Of a stretch of 64,000 nt of DNA, positions 33,877-44,277 are shown piece after piece; the stretch's first letter is position 1, and every line of letters begins with the position of its first letter. The DNA comes from Hyalangium gracile (GTDB lineage: Bacteria > Myxococcota > Myxococcia > Myxococcales > Myxococcaceae), in contig NZ_JAHXBG010000036.1 in assembly GCF_020103725.1 (NCBI RefSeq), positions 44,138 through 108,137 of the forward strand, given 5' to 3'. Both the position numbers and the translations under genes were made by a program. The notes beneath the pieces were generated by a model. It did no database searches. It worked only from the letters and a program-made list of their open reading frames with translations, and had not been told where the DNA came from.

Positions 33877-34560
33877 TCAGCGCAGGCAGAGGAAGTCGTA
33901 CGCGGTGGGGGTGACGCCGGTGATGATGGCGGGGTTGCAGGCGGCCAGATCGTAGTCGTAGCGGATGGTGCGGACGGCGCGCCGCTCGACGCAGTAGCCG
34001 GTGCCGACGCCGCACTTCCAGGCCTCGAGGTACTGGTACCGGTAGCTGCCGCCCGAGCTCGTGTTGGTGCAGGCGCTGGTGCTGGCGGCCTGGACGCGCC
34101 AGTTACAGGAGGAGTTCTTCCACACGCGGGTGAGGGGGTCGGTGACGATGCGCGTGGGGCACGTCTGCCAGCTGAACACGATCTGGCCGTTGGAGCAGCG
34201 CTTGAGCAGGGAGGGCCATACCGTGATCGGGTAGACCTGGACGGCGAAGCGCGTCACATCTCCGGTCAGCGCGTCCTTCATCTCATACTTGTTCTCGCCG
34301 ATCTTGACGGCCTGAAGCTGGCGCAGGGAGATGTCCTGCTCGGAGTCGATGGTGTGGAGCACGGCCGCGTCGCGATCGAGGCCCGCGATCAGATCCTCGA
34401 ACTTGCGAGGCTCCTCGGCGACGGCCTCCTGGGCCACGGAGTCCAGCTCCTGGGCAGGCTCGAGCTGCTCGTCCACGGTTCCGCCGCAGCCAGCGCCGAA
34501 GCCCAGCGCGGTGGCGATGACAACGACACTCCGGAAGATCCTGCTCTGCGCGTTCATCAT
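33877..34560 (-). CDS. Putative lipoprotein of unknown function, Cys-rich
   Basis: The protein has 227 residues. ATG at 34560 has AGGAG 6 bases upstream. The N-terminus is a lipoprotein-type signal (ATALGFGAGC), then GGTVDEQLEPAQELDS, an acidic disordered stretch. The rest is a globular part with eight Cys residues (for example KRCSNGQIVFSWQTC, SSCNWRV, WKCGVGTGYCVERR, AACNP), suggesting three or four disulfides and an extracytoplasmic location. I recognise no family. It converges on the anti-sigma gene and diverges from lysS. Confidence 0.7.
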   Translation of the reverse strand: MMNAQSRIFRSVVVIATALGFGAGCGGTVDEQLEPAQELDSVAQEAVAEEPRKFEDLIAGLDRDAAVLHTIDSEQDISLRQLQAVKIGENKYEMKDALTGDVTRFAVQVYPITVWPSLLKRCSNGQIVFSWQTCPTRIVTDPLTRVWKNSSCNWRVQAASTSACTNTSSGGSYRYQYLEAWKCGVGTGYCVERRAVRTIRYDYDLAACNPAIITGVTPTAYDFLCLR

Positions 34561-34764
34561 TGGCGTCTCCTGGTAAAGTCCGACAACGAGGCTTTCTCAC
34601 TGCAAGCAGCGAACCAGGGGCAGTCAGCCCTCCCGGACAGAGGGCGCCGAGAGGGCGGAGGGCACGACGGACGAGGAGCTGTAGCTTCCCGCGCCACTCG
34701 CTTACCGGCGATTTGTAGCGTGGCCCGCTACCAACAACGTCAGGACACGAGCGCACAGGATGCG

Positions 34765-34793
34765 TTGCGTCCCGGGGTGGCCTTGGCTACGGT
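34765..34793 (+). promoter_or_regulatory. Possible promoter for lysS
   Basis: TTGCGT (34765-34770), a 17-base spacer, TACGGT (34788-34793). It ends 24 bases before the lysS ATG. A near-palindrome TTGTAGCG...CGCTACCAA lies upstream at about 34714-34735 and may bind a regulator. Confidence 0.35.
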
Positions 34794-34817
34794 GCCGCGC
34801 CCTTGGAAGGGCGCGTC

Positions 34818-36371
<1,554 letters not shown>

Positions 36372-36383
36372 CCAAGGGTCCTC

Positions 36384-38807
36384 GTGCAAAGCGCTGAACG
36401 GCAGACCGTCTATCGCTGGGGTTTCGTCTGGAGCGGCGCCTTTGTCGCCGCTGTGGGCTTCGTGCTGCTTGGCGTAGCCATCTCCCGCTCGGGCGCGTGG
36501 GCCGAGGTGGCCAGCTCGCTCGGTCTGTCGGTGATGGGGTGGGGCAGCCTGCTACAGACCCTGAACGCGGCGCTGCTCGTGCCGGCCCAGCTCGGGCTGG
36601 AGAAGCCACTGCCCGTGAGCGGGATGCAGTTCCTGGTGGCGGGCGTGCTGGCGTGGCTGGGCGGCTGGGGGCTGCTGGCGTTCGGCATCCAGCGGGCGCC
36701 GGCTCCGACGGAGGGCCCGAGCGCCGCGGCGGGAGCCACGCTGTACCCCCGGCTCGCGGGCTACCGGGACTTCTACTGGAGCACCCTGGGCGCCTACGGC
36801 GGCGGCGTGCTGCTGGCGGAGCTGGTCCTCATCCTGCTGCAGACGCTGCTGTCCAGCGGAGTGGGGCAGTCGGAGGGTGGGGCAGGCGGCTCGGGCCTGC
36901 AGCTGGCGCCTCCCTGGGCCTTCGCCGTCTCGCTCGTGGTGGCCTGCGGCGTGGCCTTCGTCTCGGGAGCCATCGGCGCGGCGCGGGCCCGGCGCCTGTC
37001 CATGCCCGAGGCCACCATCGGTGTCTTCTACCTGGGCCTGCCCATCCCCATCATCCTCACGCTGATGGAGCGGGTGGGCCCGCTGCAGCTCTCGCTGGGC
37101 CACCGGCTGCGCGAGGTGACGTACGTGGCGGGCCTGCTCGGCCGGCCGGAGCTCGGGTACTGGCTGGTGTTCGGGCTGCTGGTGCTGATGCTGGTGCTGG
37201 GCATCAACTCCGGCTTCATCGCCGCGGGCAGCGGCAAGCTGGATCTGCGCGCGGGCTTCGAGCTGTTCGTCGCGCGCCGGCACGTGGCGGTGTTCCGCCC
37301 CTCGCTGCTGCTGGGGACGATGGCGGTGCTGCTGCTGGGCATCATCCCGCCGCTCATCATCTACGGCATCATCCGCGCGGTGGAGGCGGCGGTGGAGCGC
37401 ACCCGCATCCGCGAGCTGGGCATGGCCGATCCGATCGCGGCGGCCCACGCGCTCAACAAGCTCAAGCTGCGCCAGCAGTCGCCCACCATGATGATGACGG
37501 CGCTCTCGGTGGGCGGCGTGGGCGTGGGCGTGATGGCGCTCATCGTCGTGCTCTCGGTGATGAGCGGCTTCGAGATCGATCTGCAGCAGAAGATCCTCGG
37601 CACCTACGCGCACGCGGTGGTGAGCAAGTACGCGGGCGATCTGCCCGAGTACCCCAAGCTGATGGAGCAGATCGGCAAGGTGCGCGGCGTCATCGGCCAG
37701 TCTCCGTTCATCGTGAACCAGGTGATGATCGCCTCCGAGGGCAACGTGGACGGCGTCGTCATCAAGGGCATCGACCCGAAGACGGTGGGCGAGGTGACGG
37801 AGCTGCCCTCGTACATGCTGCCGGGCGGCTCGCTGGACTTCCTGAACAAGCCGGAGCTCATCCTGCCCAAGCGTGCTCCGGGCGGACCGGGCTCGCCCAT
37901 GCTGGACGACAAGCCCGCGGGCGGAGCACCCCCGCCTGCTCCGGGCGAGCCCGCCGAGGAGGAGGAAGTCGATCCCATCATCGGCAGGCCGACGAAGCCG
38001 GCGCAGGAGCAGGTGCTGCCGGGCATCATCCTCGGGCGTGAGCTGGCCGCCTCGCTGCGCGTGGTGGTGGGCGACCGGGTGAACGTCGTCTCGCCGCTGG
38101 GCACCGAGCTGAGTCCGAGCGGGCCCGTCCCGAAGAACGGCGCCTTCCGCGTGGCGGGCGTCTTCTACTCGGGCATGTACGAGTACGACTCCAAGTTCGT
38201 CTACATCTCGCTGGCGGAGGCCGCGAGGTTCTTCGATGTGAAGGGGGCCACCGGCATCGAGCTGAAGGTGGCGGACATCGACGACGCGCGGCGCATCGCC
38301 TCGGACGTGGTGCGCAAGCTCGGGGGCTACCCGTACCGCGCGCGCGACTGGAGCGAGATGAACAAGAACCTCTTCTCCGCGCTGCGCCTGGAGAAGCTGG
38401 TGATGGGCATCATCCTCTCCATCATCATCATCGTGGCCGCGGGCCTCATCGTCGCCACGGTCATCATGCTGGTGCTGGAGAAGCGCAAGGAGATCTCCGT
38501 CCTCAAGGCGCTGGGCGTCTCGGACGCGGGCATCGTGAAGATCTTCCTCGCGGAGGGCCTGCAGATCGGCGTGGCCGGCGGCCTGCTGGGGCTCTTGTCC
38601 GGCCTGGCCTGGTGCCTCTTCATCGAGAAGGTGGGCATCAAGCTGGACCCCGAGGTGTATTACATCCCCGCGTTGCCGGTGAAGATCGAGCCGGTGCAGA
38701 CGCTCCTGGCCGTGGTCATCGCGGTGCTCGTCACGTACCTGGCATCCATCTATCCGGCGCTCAAGGCGAGCAGCGTGGAGCCGGTGGAAGGCCTCAAGGC
38801 GGAGTAG
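36384..38807 (+). CDS. LolC/E-type lipoprotein-releasing permease with extra N-terminal membrane domain
   Basis: The protein has 807 residues from GTG at 36384 (AAGGG 5 bases upstream). LolC/LolE proteins have about 400 residues. Here the FtsX-like part is about 347-807: first helix SVGGVGVGVMALIVVLSVMSGFE, a periplasmic domain (about 400-650), then three helices with EKRKEISVLKALGVSD. The first 346 residues hold about eight hydrophobic helices, with a LolC-like line FELFVARRHV near 292 set apart from the FtsX core. The periplasmic domain carries a Pro/Gly/Glu-rich insert (about 495-550). With lolD 3 bases downstream this should form the inner-membrane complex that releases outer-membrane lipoproteins to LolA. 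A second permease gene is not adjacent, so a homodimer is likely. What the extra helices do is unknown. Confidence 0.88.
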   Translation: MQSAERQTVYRWGFVWSGAFVAAVGFVLLGVAISRSGAWAEVASSLGLSVMGWGSLLQTLNAALLVPAQLGLEKPLPVSGMQFLVAGVLAWLGGWGLLAFGIQRAPAPTEGPSAAAGATLYPRLAGYRDFYWSTLGAYGGGVLLAELVLILLQTLLSSGVGQSEGGAGGSGLQLAPPWAFAVSLVVACGVAFVSGAIGAARARRLSMPEATIGVFYLGLPIPIILTLMERVGPLQLSLGHRLREVTYVAGLLGRPELGYWLVFGLLVLMLVLGINSGFIAAGSGKLDLRAGFELFVARRHVAVFRPSLLLGTMAVLLLGIIPPLIIYGIIRAVEAAVERTRIRELGMADPIAAAHALNKLKLRQQSPTMMMTALSVGGVGVGVMALIVVLSVMSGFEIDLQQKILGTYAHAVVSKYAGDLPEYPKLMEQIGKVRGVIGQSPFIVNQVMIASEGNVDGVVIKGIDPKTVGEVTELPSYMLPGGSLDFLNKPELILPKRAPGGPGSPMLDDKPAGGAPPPAPGEPAEEEEVDPIIGRPTKPAQEQVLPGIILGRELAASLRVVVGDRVNVVSPLGTELSPSGPVPKNGAFRVAGVFYSGMYEYDSKFVYISLAEAARFFDVKGATGIELKVADIDDARRIASDVVRKLGGYPYRARDWSEMNKNLFSALRLEKLVMGIILSIIIIVAAGLIVATVIMLVLEKRKEISVLKALGVSDAGIVKIFLAEGLQIGVAGGLLGLLSGLAWCLFIEKVGIKLDPEVYYIPALPVKIEPVQTLLAVVIAVLVTYLASIYPALKASSVEPVEGLKAE

Positions 38808-38810
38808 GCG

Positions 38811-39485
38811 ATGTCATTCCTCTCCATCCGCAACGTCTTCAAGAGCTACTTCCTGCACGGCAAGCGCATCGACGTGCTGCGCGCCGTGTCGCTGGACATC
38901 GAGCGCGGCGAGCTGGTGAGCCTGGTGGGCCCCTCCGGCGCGGGCAAGAGCACCTTCCTGCACGTGATTGGCACGCTGGACGCGCCGGCCGCCGGCGAGG
39001 TGCTCTTCGAGGGGCGCTCCGTCTTCGCGATGAACGACGCGCAGATCGCCGAGTTCCGCAACCGCACCATCGGCTTCGTCTTCCAGAGCCACTACCTGCT
39101 GCCGGAGTTCACCGCGCTGGAGAACGTGGCCATGCCGGCGCTCGTCCAGCGCATGGACCGGTCCAAGACGTACGCCAAGGCCCGCGAGCTGCTGGAGCGG
39201 GTGGGGCTGGGCGCCCGCGTGGACCACAGGCCCGGCGAGCTGTCGGGCGGCGAGGCCCAGCGCGTGGCCCTGGCGCGCGCCCTGGTGCTCCAGCCCGCCA
39301 TCCTGCTGGCCGACGAGCCGACCGGTAACCTGGACCCGGCCACCGGCGAGGGCATCCACCAGCTCCTCCGGGACGTGAACCGGGACCTGGGCATCACCGC
39401 CGTGGTGGTCACCCATAACGAGACGCTCGCTCGCTCCATGCCGCGCCGGCTACGCCTTGCAGGCGGGCAGGTGACGGATGCCTGA
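38811..39485 (+). CDS. lolD: LolD-type ABC transporter ATPase
   Basis: The protein has 224 residues. Walker A GPSGAGKST is at about 40-48, the Q-loop is in FVFQSHYLLPEFTALENV, the signature is LSGGEAQRVALARAL, Walker B is ILLADEPTGNLD and the switch His is in VVVTHNE. The Lol-type QSHYLLPEFTALENVAMP stretch supports assignment to lipoprotein release. It starts 3 bases after the permease stop. Confidence 0.95.
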   Translation: MSFLSIRNVFKSYFLHGKRIDVLRAVSLDIERGELVSLVGPSGAGKSTFLHVIGTLDAPAAGEVLFEGRSVFAMNDAQIAEFRNRTIGFVFQSHYLLPEFTALENVAMPALVQRMDRSKTYAKARELLERVGLGARVDHRPGELSGGEAQRVALARALVLQPAILLADEPTGNLDPATGEGIHQLLRDVNRDLGITAVVVTHNETLARSMPRRLRLAGGQVTDA

Positions 39486-39506
39486 CTTTCTGTCCGCGCT
39501 TTTGGA

Positions 39507-39535
39507 TTGAGGGACGCCGAACCTATCCCGTAGAT
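39507..39535 (+). promoter_or_regulatory. Possible promoter for bamA
   Basis: TTGAGG (39507-39512), a 17-base spacer, GTAGAT (39530-39535). If real, transcription starts near 39542, so translation would begin at the downstream TTG (39565) and not at the in-frame TTG at 39535. Confidence 0.3.
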
Positions 39536-39564
39536 TGCCCCGCCCTTTACAGGCCGATAGCCCC

Positions 39565-42003
39565 TTGAGGTCTCCCGTTCTGTCGCACAAGACTCTGCTT
39601 CCGCTGCTGGCGCTGACGTTGTGGGCGCTCGTTCCGTGCCGCGCGCTGGCGCAGGCACAGACGGGTGCGCCCGCCACGCCTCCCGCGACGGGAGCCCAGG
39701 CCCCTGCGCCCACCACTCCTCCCGAGGATGCCCCCGTGGACGAGCCGGCGGCGGACGAGGGCACGCGCGTCATCGAGGTCCGCATCGAGGGCAACCGCCG
39801 CGTCGAGGCCGAGGCCGTCCGCCGGGCCCTCGTGACGAAGCAGGGCGCCCTCTACGATCCGCTCCGCTCGGCCGAGGATCTCCGGGCCGTCTGGGGGCTG
39901 GGCTATTTCACGGACGTTCAGCTGCTGGTGCAGCAGCTTCCCAAGGGCGTGGCCTACGTGGTCCGCGTGCAGGAGCGGCCCTCCGTGCGCGCGGTGCGCC
40001 TGGTTGGCAACGAGGAGCTGAACAACGACGACCTGAAGGAGCAGATCGACGTCAAGGCCGCCACCATCCTGGACATGGACGCCGTGCGCTCCACGGTGAA
40101 GAAGATCCAGGAGAAGTACGTGGAGAAGGGCTTCTTCCTGGCGGAGGTGACGCACAAGCTCGAACTGGTCGACAACGGCGCCAACGTGGACGTCATCTTC
40201 GTCATCAACGAGCACGCCAAGGTGATGGTGAAGGAGATCACCTTCATCGGGGCGCAGCAGGTGAAGCCCACCGCGCTCAAGGACGTGATGATCACCAAGG
40301 AGGGCGGCTACTTCTCCTTCCTCACCGGCGAGGGCACCTACCGCGAGGAGGCCTTCCAGCGCGACCTGCAGGTCATCCAGGGCACCTACTACGATCACGG
40401 CTTCATCAACGTCCGGATCGACAAGCCCGTCATCTCCCTGTCGGCGGACAAGCGCTTCATCTTCATCACCATGAAGGTGACGGAGGGCGAGCCGTACGAC
40501 ATCGGCAAGGTGGACTTCGGCGGCGACCTCATCGTCCCCAGGGAGCGCCTGGCGGAGAAGATGACCACCACGCCGAAGGAGCGCTTCAACCGCACCAAGC
40601 TCTCCCAGGACATCCTGGCCCTCACGGACGTCTACTACGACGAGGGCTACGCCTACGCGAACATCAACCCCGTCACCTCGGTGAACGCGGACGACAAGAC
40701 GGTGGACCTGACCTTCGACATCCAGAAGGGCCCGCAGGTCACCATCGAGCGTATCGACGTCATCGGCAACAGCAAGACGCGTGACCGGGTCATCCGCCGC
40801 GAATTGCGCGTGTACGAGGGCGAGCTCTACAGCGGCACGGGCGTGCGCCGCAGCCGCGAGCGCGTCACCGCGCTGGGCTTCTTCGAGACGGTGGACATCA
40901 CCCAGAAGCCGGGCAGCGCGGACGACAGGATCGTCCTCCAGGTGGAGGTGAAGGAGAAGGCCACGGGCACCTTCCAGGTGGGCCTGGGCTTCTCCAACGT
41001 GGAGAACTTCATCTTCACGGCCCAGGTGTCCCAGAACAACTTCCTGGGGTGGGGCCAGAGCGTCTCGGCCTCCGCGCAGATCTCCGGCCTGCGCTCGCTC
41101 GTCCAGCTCTCGTTCTACGATCCGTACTTCCTGGATACCCAGTACCTGCTGTCTGCGGACTTCTACCGGGTGGACTCGGACTACGACGGCTTCACCCGTA
41201 GATCCACCGGCGGCAGCATCTCGCTGGGCTACCAGTTCGTGGACGACGTGCTGGGCACCATCGGCTACACGCGCGAGTACGTGGACGTGGAGGCCAGCTC
41301 CTCGCTGGGCGCGGTGCTGCTGGCCAACCAGTTCCTCAGCGGCGTCACCAGCGCCGCGCGCCTGTCGCTGTCCTTCGATCGCCGCGACAACCGCCTCTTC
41401 CCCTCGCGCGGGTTCATCCACTACGGCTCGGTGGAGTTCGCTCCGGCGCTGCTGGGTGGCACCTTCCTGTTCACCCGCTACACGGCGTACTCGCGCCTCT
41501 ACTTCCCCATGCCGCTGGGCTTCGTCTTCAAGACGAACGCCACGGTGGGCTACATCCAGCAGCTCGACGCGGACAACCCGCTGCCCATCTCGGAGCTCTA
41601 CTACCTGGGCGGCATCAACACCGTGCGCGGCTACTTCCTGCGCAGCATCAGCCCCTCGCTCACGGTGCCGCGCTCGGACAACCCGGACGCCACCGTCACC
41701 GAGTTCCGCACCGGCGGCAACAAGCAGCTCATCCTCAACCTCGAGCTGGAGTTCCCCGTCTTCGAGAAGGCCGGCATCCGCGGCGTGCTCTTCTACGACG
41801 CCGGAAATGCTTTCGGTGCCAACGAGCGTTTCTTCCAGGACCGGCAGGACAAGGTGCCGCTCGGTCTCTTCCACTCCGTGGGCTTCGGGTTCCGCTGGTT
41901 CTCTCCAGTCGGTCCCCTGCGCTTCGAGTGGGGATTCCCGCTGACCCGGCGGCCGGAAGATGAGGCCTACCAGTTCGAGTTCACCATCGGCAACTTCTTC
42001 TGA
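39565..42003 (+). CDS. bamA: Outer-membrane barrel assembly factor BamA
   Basis: The protein has 812 residues from TTG at 39565, which puts a signal peptide (LLPLLALTLWALVPCRALAQA) right at the N-terminus; the open frame continues to 39535. A Pro/Ala/Thr linker leads to five POTRA domains (about 65-420; for example RVIEVRIEGNRRVEAEAVRR and VTIERIDVIGNSKTRDRVIRRE), then a 16-strand barrel (about 440-812) with the lid-lock motif VRGYFL and the C-terminal signature ending in aromatic Phe (FTIGNFF). It inserts beta-barrel proteins, including LptD, in the outer membrane. Followed by the chaperone gene skp, as in many Gram-negatives. Confidence 0.96.
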   Translation: MRSPVLSHKTLLPLLALTLWALVPCRALAQAQTGAPATPPATGAQAPAPTTPPEDAPVDEPAADEGTRVIEVRIEGNRRVEAEAVRRALVTKQGALYDPLRSAEDLRAVWGLGYFTDVQLLVQQLPKGVAYVVRVQERPSVRAVRLVGNEELNNDDLKEQIDVKAATILDMDAVRSTVKKIQEKYVEKGFFLAEVTHKLELVDNGANVDVIFVINEHAKVMVKEITFIGAQQVKPTALKDVMITKEGGYFSFLTGEGTYREEAFQRDLQVIQGTYYDHGFINVRIDKPVISLSADKRFIFITMKVTEGEPYDIGKVDFGGDLIVPRERLAEKMTTTPKERFNRTKLSQDILALTDVYYDEGYAYANINPVTSVNADDKTVDLTFDIQKGPQVTIERIDVIGNSKTRDRVIRRELRVYEGELYSGTGVRRSRERVTALGFFETVDITQKPGSADDRIVLQVEVKEKATGTFQVGLGFSNVENFIFTAQVSQNNFLGWGQSVSASAQISGLRSLVQLSFYDPYFLDTQYLLSADFYRVDSDYDGFTRRSTGGSISLGYQFVDDVLGTIGYTREYVDVEASSSLGAVLLANQFLSGVTSAARLSLSFDRRDNRLFPSRGFIHYGSVEFAPALLGGTFLFTRYTAYSRLYFPMPLGFVFKTNATVGYIQQLDADNPLPISELYYLGGINTVRGYFLRSISPSLTVPRSDNPDATVTEFRTGGNKQLILNLELEFPVFEKAGIRGVLFYDAGNAFGANERFFQDRQDKVPLGLFHSVGFGFRWFSPVGPLRFEWGFPLTRRPEDEAYQFEFTIGNFF

Positions 42004-42038
42004 TTTCTGATAAGGCGTCCTGCCCGGTGCTCCGGGCG

Positions 42039-42109
42039 CCCCCCTACCCAGGGGGGTGTTGAAGAACCGCTGGGGACGGACGTCGGAGCCAGTAACACCC
42101 CCTTAGGAG
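42039..42109 (+). promoter_or_regulatory. Three-strand leader with mutually exclusive hairpins before skp
   Basis: Strand 1 CCCCCCT (42039-42045) can pair with strand 2 AGGGGGG (42050-42056). Strand 2 extended, GGGGGTGTT (42052-42060), can instead pair perfectly with strand 3 AACACCCCC (42094-42102), which ends 2 bases before the AGGAG ribosome-binding site (42105-42109). A separate GCCCGG/CCGGGC hairpin lies just upstream. The alternatives could tune skp translation or bamA-skp read-through. Confidence 0.45.
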
Positions 42110-42117
42110 CCGTTGAC

Positions 42118-42711
42118 ATGTCGCTTCGAAGCACCCTGGCGGCCGTGGCCGCCACCCTGACGCTCGCCCTCCCGCTCGCTGCCTCCGCGCAGAACATGAA
42201 GCTGGGCTACGTGGACTACCAGCGGGTCCTCCTCGAGGTGGAAGACGGCAAGTCCGCCAAGACTCGTCTCCAGAAGTGGCTCGATGACCGCCAGAAGGAG
42301 ATCGACAAGGAGCAGGAGTCGCTTCGCAAGGAGAAGGAGCTCCTGGACAAGCAGGCCAGCGCGATGAGCGAGGACACGCGCATGCAGAAGGCCTCGGAGC
42401 TCCAGAAGAAGGTCATCGACCTGACCCAGAAGTGGGACCGCTACCGCGCCGAGGCCGCCAACCGCGAGCGCCAGGAGATGGAGCCCATCATCGGCAAGAT
42501 CGATCAGGTCATCGAGTCGATTGCCCGCCGCGACGGCTTCACCTTCATCTTCGAGAAGCGTGACTCGGGCCTGGTGTACGCGCAGACGCAGTACGATCTC
42601 ACCAACGAGGTCATGCGCAGCTACAACGCCCTGCCGAAGAGCGCTCCGGCGCCCAAGGCCGCCCCGGCGCCGAAGGATGCCCCGGTCGCGAAGGACGCGC
42701 CGAAGAAGTAG
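42118..42711 (+). CDS. skp: OmpH/Skp-family periplasmic chaperone
   Basis: The protein has 197 residues with AGGAG 8 bases before the ATG. Signal peptide ends near ASAQN (about residue 22). The mature part begins MKLGYVDYQRVLLEVEDGKSAKTR, as in Skp, and continues as a long charged coiled coil (about 45-125), then YAQTQYDLTNEVMRSYN. The C-terminal 30 residues are Ala/Pro/Lys repeats (PAPKAAPAPKDAP). Skp holds unfolded barrel proteins on their way to BamA. Position after bamA and ahead of lpxD is conserved in Gram-negatives. Confidence 0.93.
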   Translation: MSLRSTLAAVAATLTLALPLAASAQNMKLGYVDYQRVLLEVEDGKSAKTRLQKWLDDRQKEIDKEQESLRKEKELLDKQASAMSEDTRMQKASELQKKVIDLTQKWDRYRAEAANRERQEMEPIIGKIDQVIESIARRDGFTFIFEKRDSGLVYAQTQYDLTNEVMRSYNALPKSAPAPKAAPAPKDAPVAKDAPKK

Positions 42712-42725
42712 GGGCGCTGACCGCC

Positions 42726-43790
42726 GTGAACCGCGCGTCCACGCCGCGCCGGCTCGGAGAGCTCGCCACCCACGTCGGGGGCGAGCTGCTCGGAGACTCC
42801 GGCCTGCTGATCCATGGCCTCAACGGGCTCGCCGAGGCGGGCCCTGGGGATGTGTCCTTCTACGGCAACACGAAGTACCGCCGTCAGTATGAGACGACCC
42901 GAGCCTCCGCCGTCCTGGTGGGCTCGGACGCGCCGCCCCGCGACGGGGTGGCGCTCATCCGGGTGCCCAACCCGCACCTGGCCTTCGCGCGGCTGCTGAC
43001 GCTCTTCCATGCGCCGGCGCGGCCCGCGGCCGGAGTCAGCTCCCAGGCGTACATCCACCCGCAGGCGCGGGTCCACCCGGAGGCCACGGTGATGGCGGGC
43101 GCCACGGTGGAGCAGGGCGCCAGCGTGGGCGCTCGCTCGGTGCTCTACCCGGGGGCCTACGTGGGAGCGGCCGCCAGCATCGGCGAGGACTGCCTGCTGT
43201 ACCCCAACGTCACGGTGCGCGAGCGCTGCGTGGTGGGCTCGCGCGTCATCCTCCATGCCTCGTGCGTGGTGGGCGCGGACGGCTTCGGCTTCGCGTTCGA
43301 CGCCGAGGGCGAGGACGGGCCCCAGCACTACAAGATCCCGCAGGCGGGCATCGTCCGCATCGAGGATGATGTGGAGGTGGGCGCCTGCACCTGCATCGAT
43401 CGGGCGACGCTGGGCGAGACGGTCATCGGCCGTGGGACGAAGATCGACAACCTGGTGCAGATCGCGCACAACGTGAAGGTGGGCCCGCTGTCGCTCATCT
43501 GCGCGCAGGCGGGCGTGTCGGGCTCGGCGGAGCTGGGCACGGGGGTGGTGCTGGCGGGGCAGGTGGGGGTGGTGGGCCACATCCGGGTGGGGGATCTCGC
43601 GAAGGTGGGAGCCCAGTCCGGAGTGGCGCATGACGTGGAGGACGGGCAGATCGTCTCCGGCAGTCCGGCGATCCCTCACCGCGAGTGGCTGAAGGCCTCG
43701 GCGGCGATGGGGCAGCTGGGAGATCTGCTCAAGGAAGTGAGAGCCCTGCGCCGCAGGGTGGAGAGCCTCGAGAAGGAGAAGGGCAAGTGA
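42726..43790 (+). CDS. lpxD: UDP-3-O-acylglucosamine N-acyltransferase
   Basis: The protein has 354 residues from GTG at 42726. The N-terminal uridine-binding part (about 1-100, GLAEAGPGDVSFYGN) precedes the left-handed beta helix of hexapeptide repeats (about 105-310), with the catalytic His region DGFGFAFD...KIPQAG...DDVEVGACTCIDRATLG and QIAHNVKVG. A C-terminal helix (about 325-354) is as in other LpxD trimers. It adds the second acyl chain in lipid A synthesis. The next gene starts on the last base of its stop codon. Confidence 0.97.
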   Translation: MNRASTPRRLGELATHVGGELLGDSGLLIHGLNGLAEAGPGDVSFYGNTKYRRQYETTRASAVLVGSDAPPRDGVALIRVPNPHLAFARLLTLFHAPARPAAGVSSQAYIHPQARVHPEATVMAGATVEQGASVGARSVLYPGAYVGAAASIGEDCLLYPNVTVRERCVVGSRVILHASCVVGADGFGFAFDAEGEDGPQHYKIPQAGIVRIEDDVEVGACTCIDRATLGETVIGRGTKIDNLVQIAHNVKVGPLSLICAQAGVSGSAELGTGVVLAGQVGVVGHIRVGDLAKVGAQSGVAHDVEDGQIVSGSPAIPHREWLKASAAMGQLGDLLKEVRALRRRVESLEKEKGK

Positions 43791-44251
43791 TGGACATTCG
43801 AGAGATCCAGCAACTGCTGCCCCACCGCTACCCGTTCCTGCTGGTGGACAAGGTGGTGGAGATCGTCCCCGGCCAGAAGCTGACGGCCTACAAGAACGTC
43901 ACCATCAACGAGCCCTTCTTCAACGGCCACTTCCCGGGGCACCCGGTGATGCCGGGGGTGCTCATCCTGGAGGCGCTGGCGCAGGCCTCGGCCATCCTCG
44001 CCTACAAGAGCGAGAACATGAACCCGGAGAGCAAGGTCACCTACCTGATGGGGGTGGACAACGCGAAGTTCCGCAAGCCGGTGCTCCCGGGGGACAGGCT
44101 GCAACTGGGCATCGAGGTGCTGCGCCACAAGGGCGTCATCTGGAAGACCAAGGGCACGGCCACGGTGGACGGAGTGAAGGTGGCCGAGGGCGAGTTCCTG
44201 GCCACGGTGGTGGACAAGGACACTCAGGCCGCCGGAGAGCAGGCGCCCTGA
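43790..44251 (+). CDS. fabZ: 3-hydroxyacyl-ACP dehydratase FabZ
   Basis: The protein has 153 residues from ATG at 43790, which overlaps the lpxD stop by one base (TGATG); the open frame upstream of that lies inside lpxD and is not real. Hot-dog fold with the opening [15 protein letters not shown], catalytic [10 protein letters not shown] (His near 47) and the Glu in LILEALAQ. It dehydrates 3-hydroxyacyl-ACP, at the branch where the same precursor is used by LpxA and LpxD. Between lpxD and lpxA, the usual place. Confidence 0.98.
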   Translation: MDIREIQQLLPHRYPFLLVDKVVEIVPGQKLTAYKNVTINEPFFNGHFPGHPVMPGVLILEALAQASAILAYKSENMNPESKVTYLMGVDNAKFRKPVLPGDRLQLGIEVLRHKGVIWKTKGTATVDGVKVAEGEFLATVVDKDTQAAGEQAP

Positions 44252-44277
44252 GCGGGCGGGACGGAAGGAGAGAAGGC

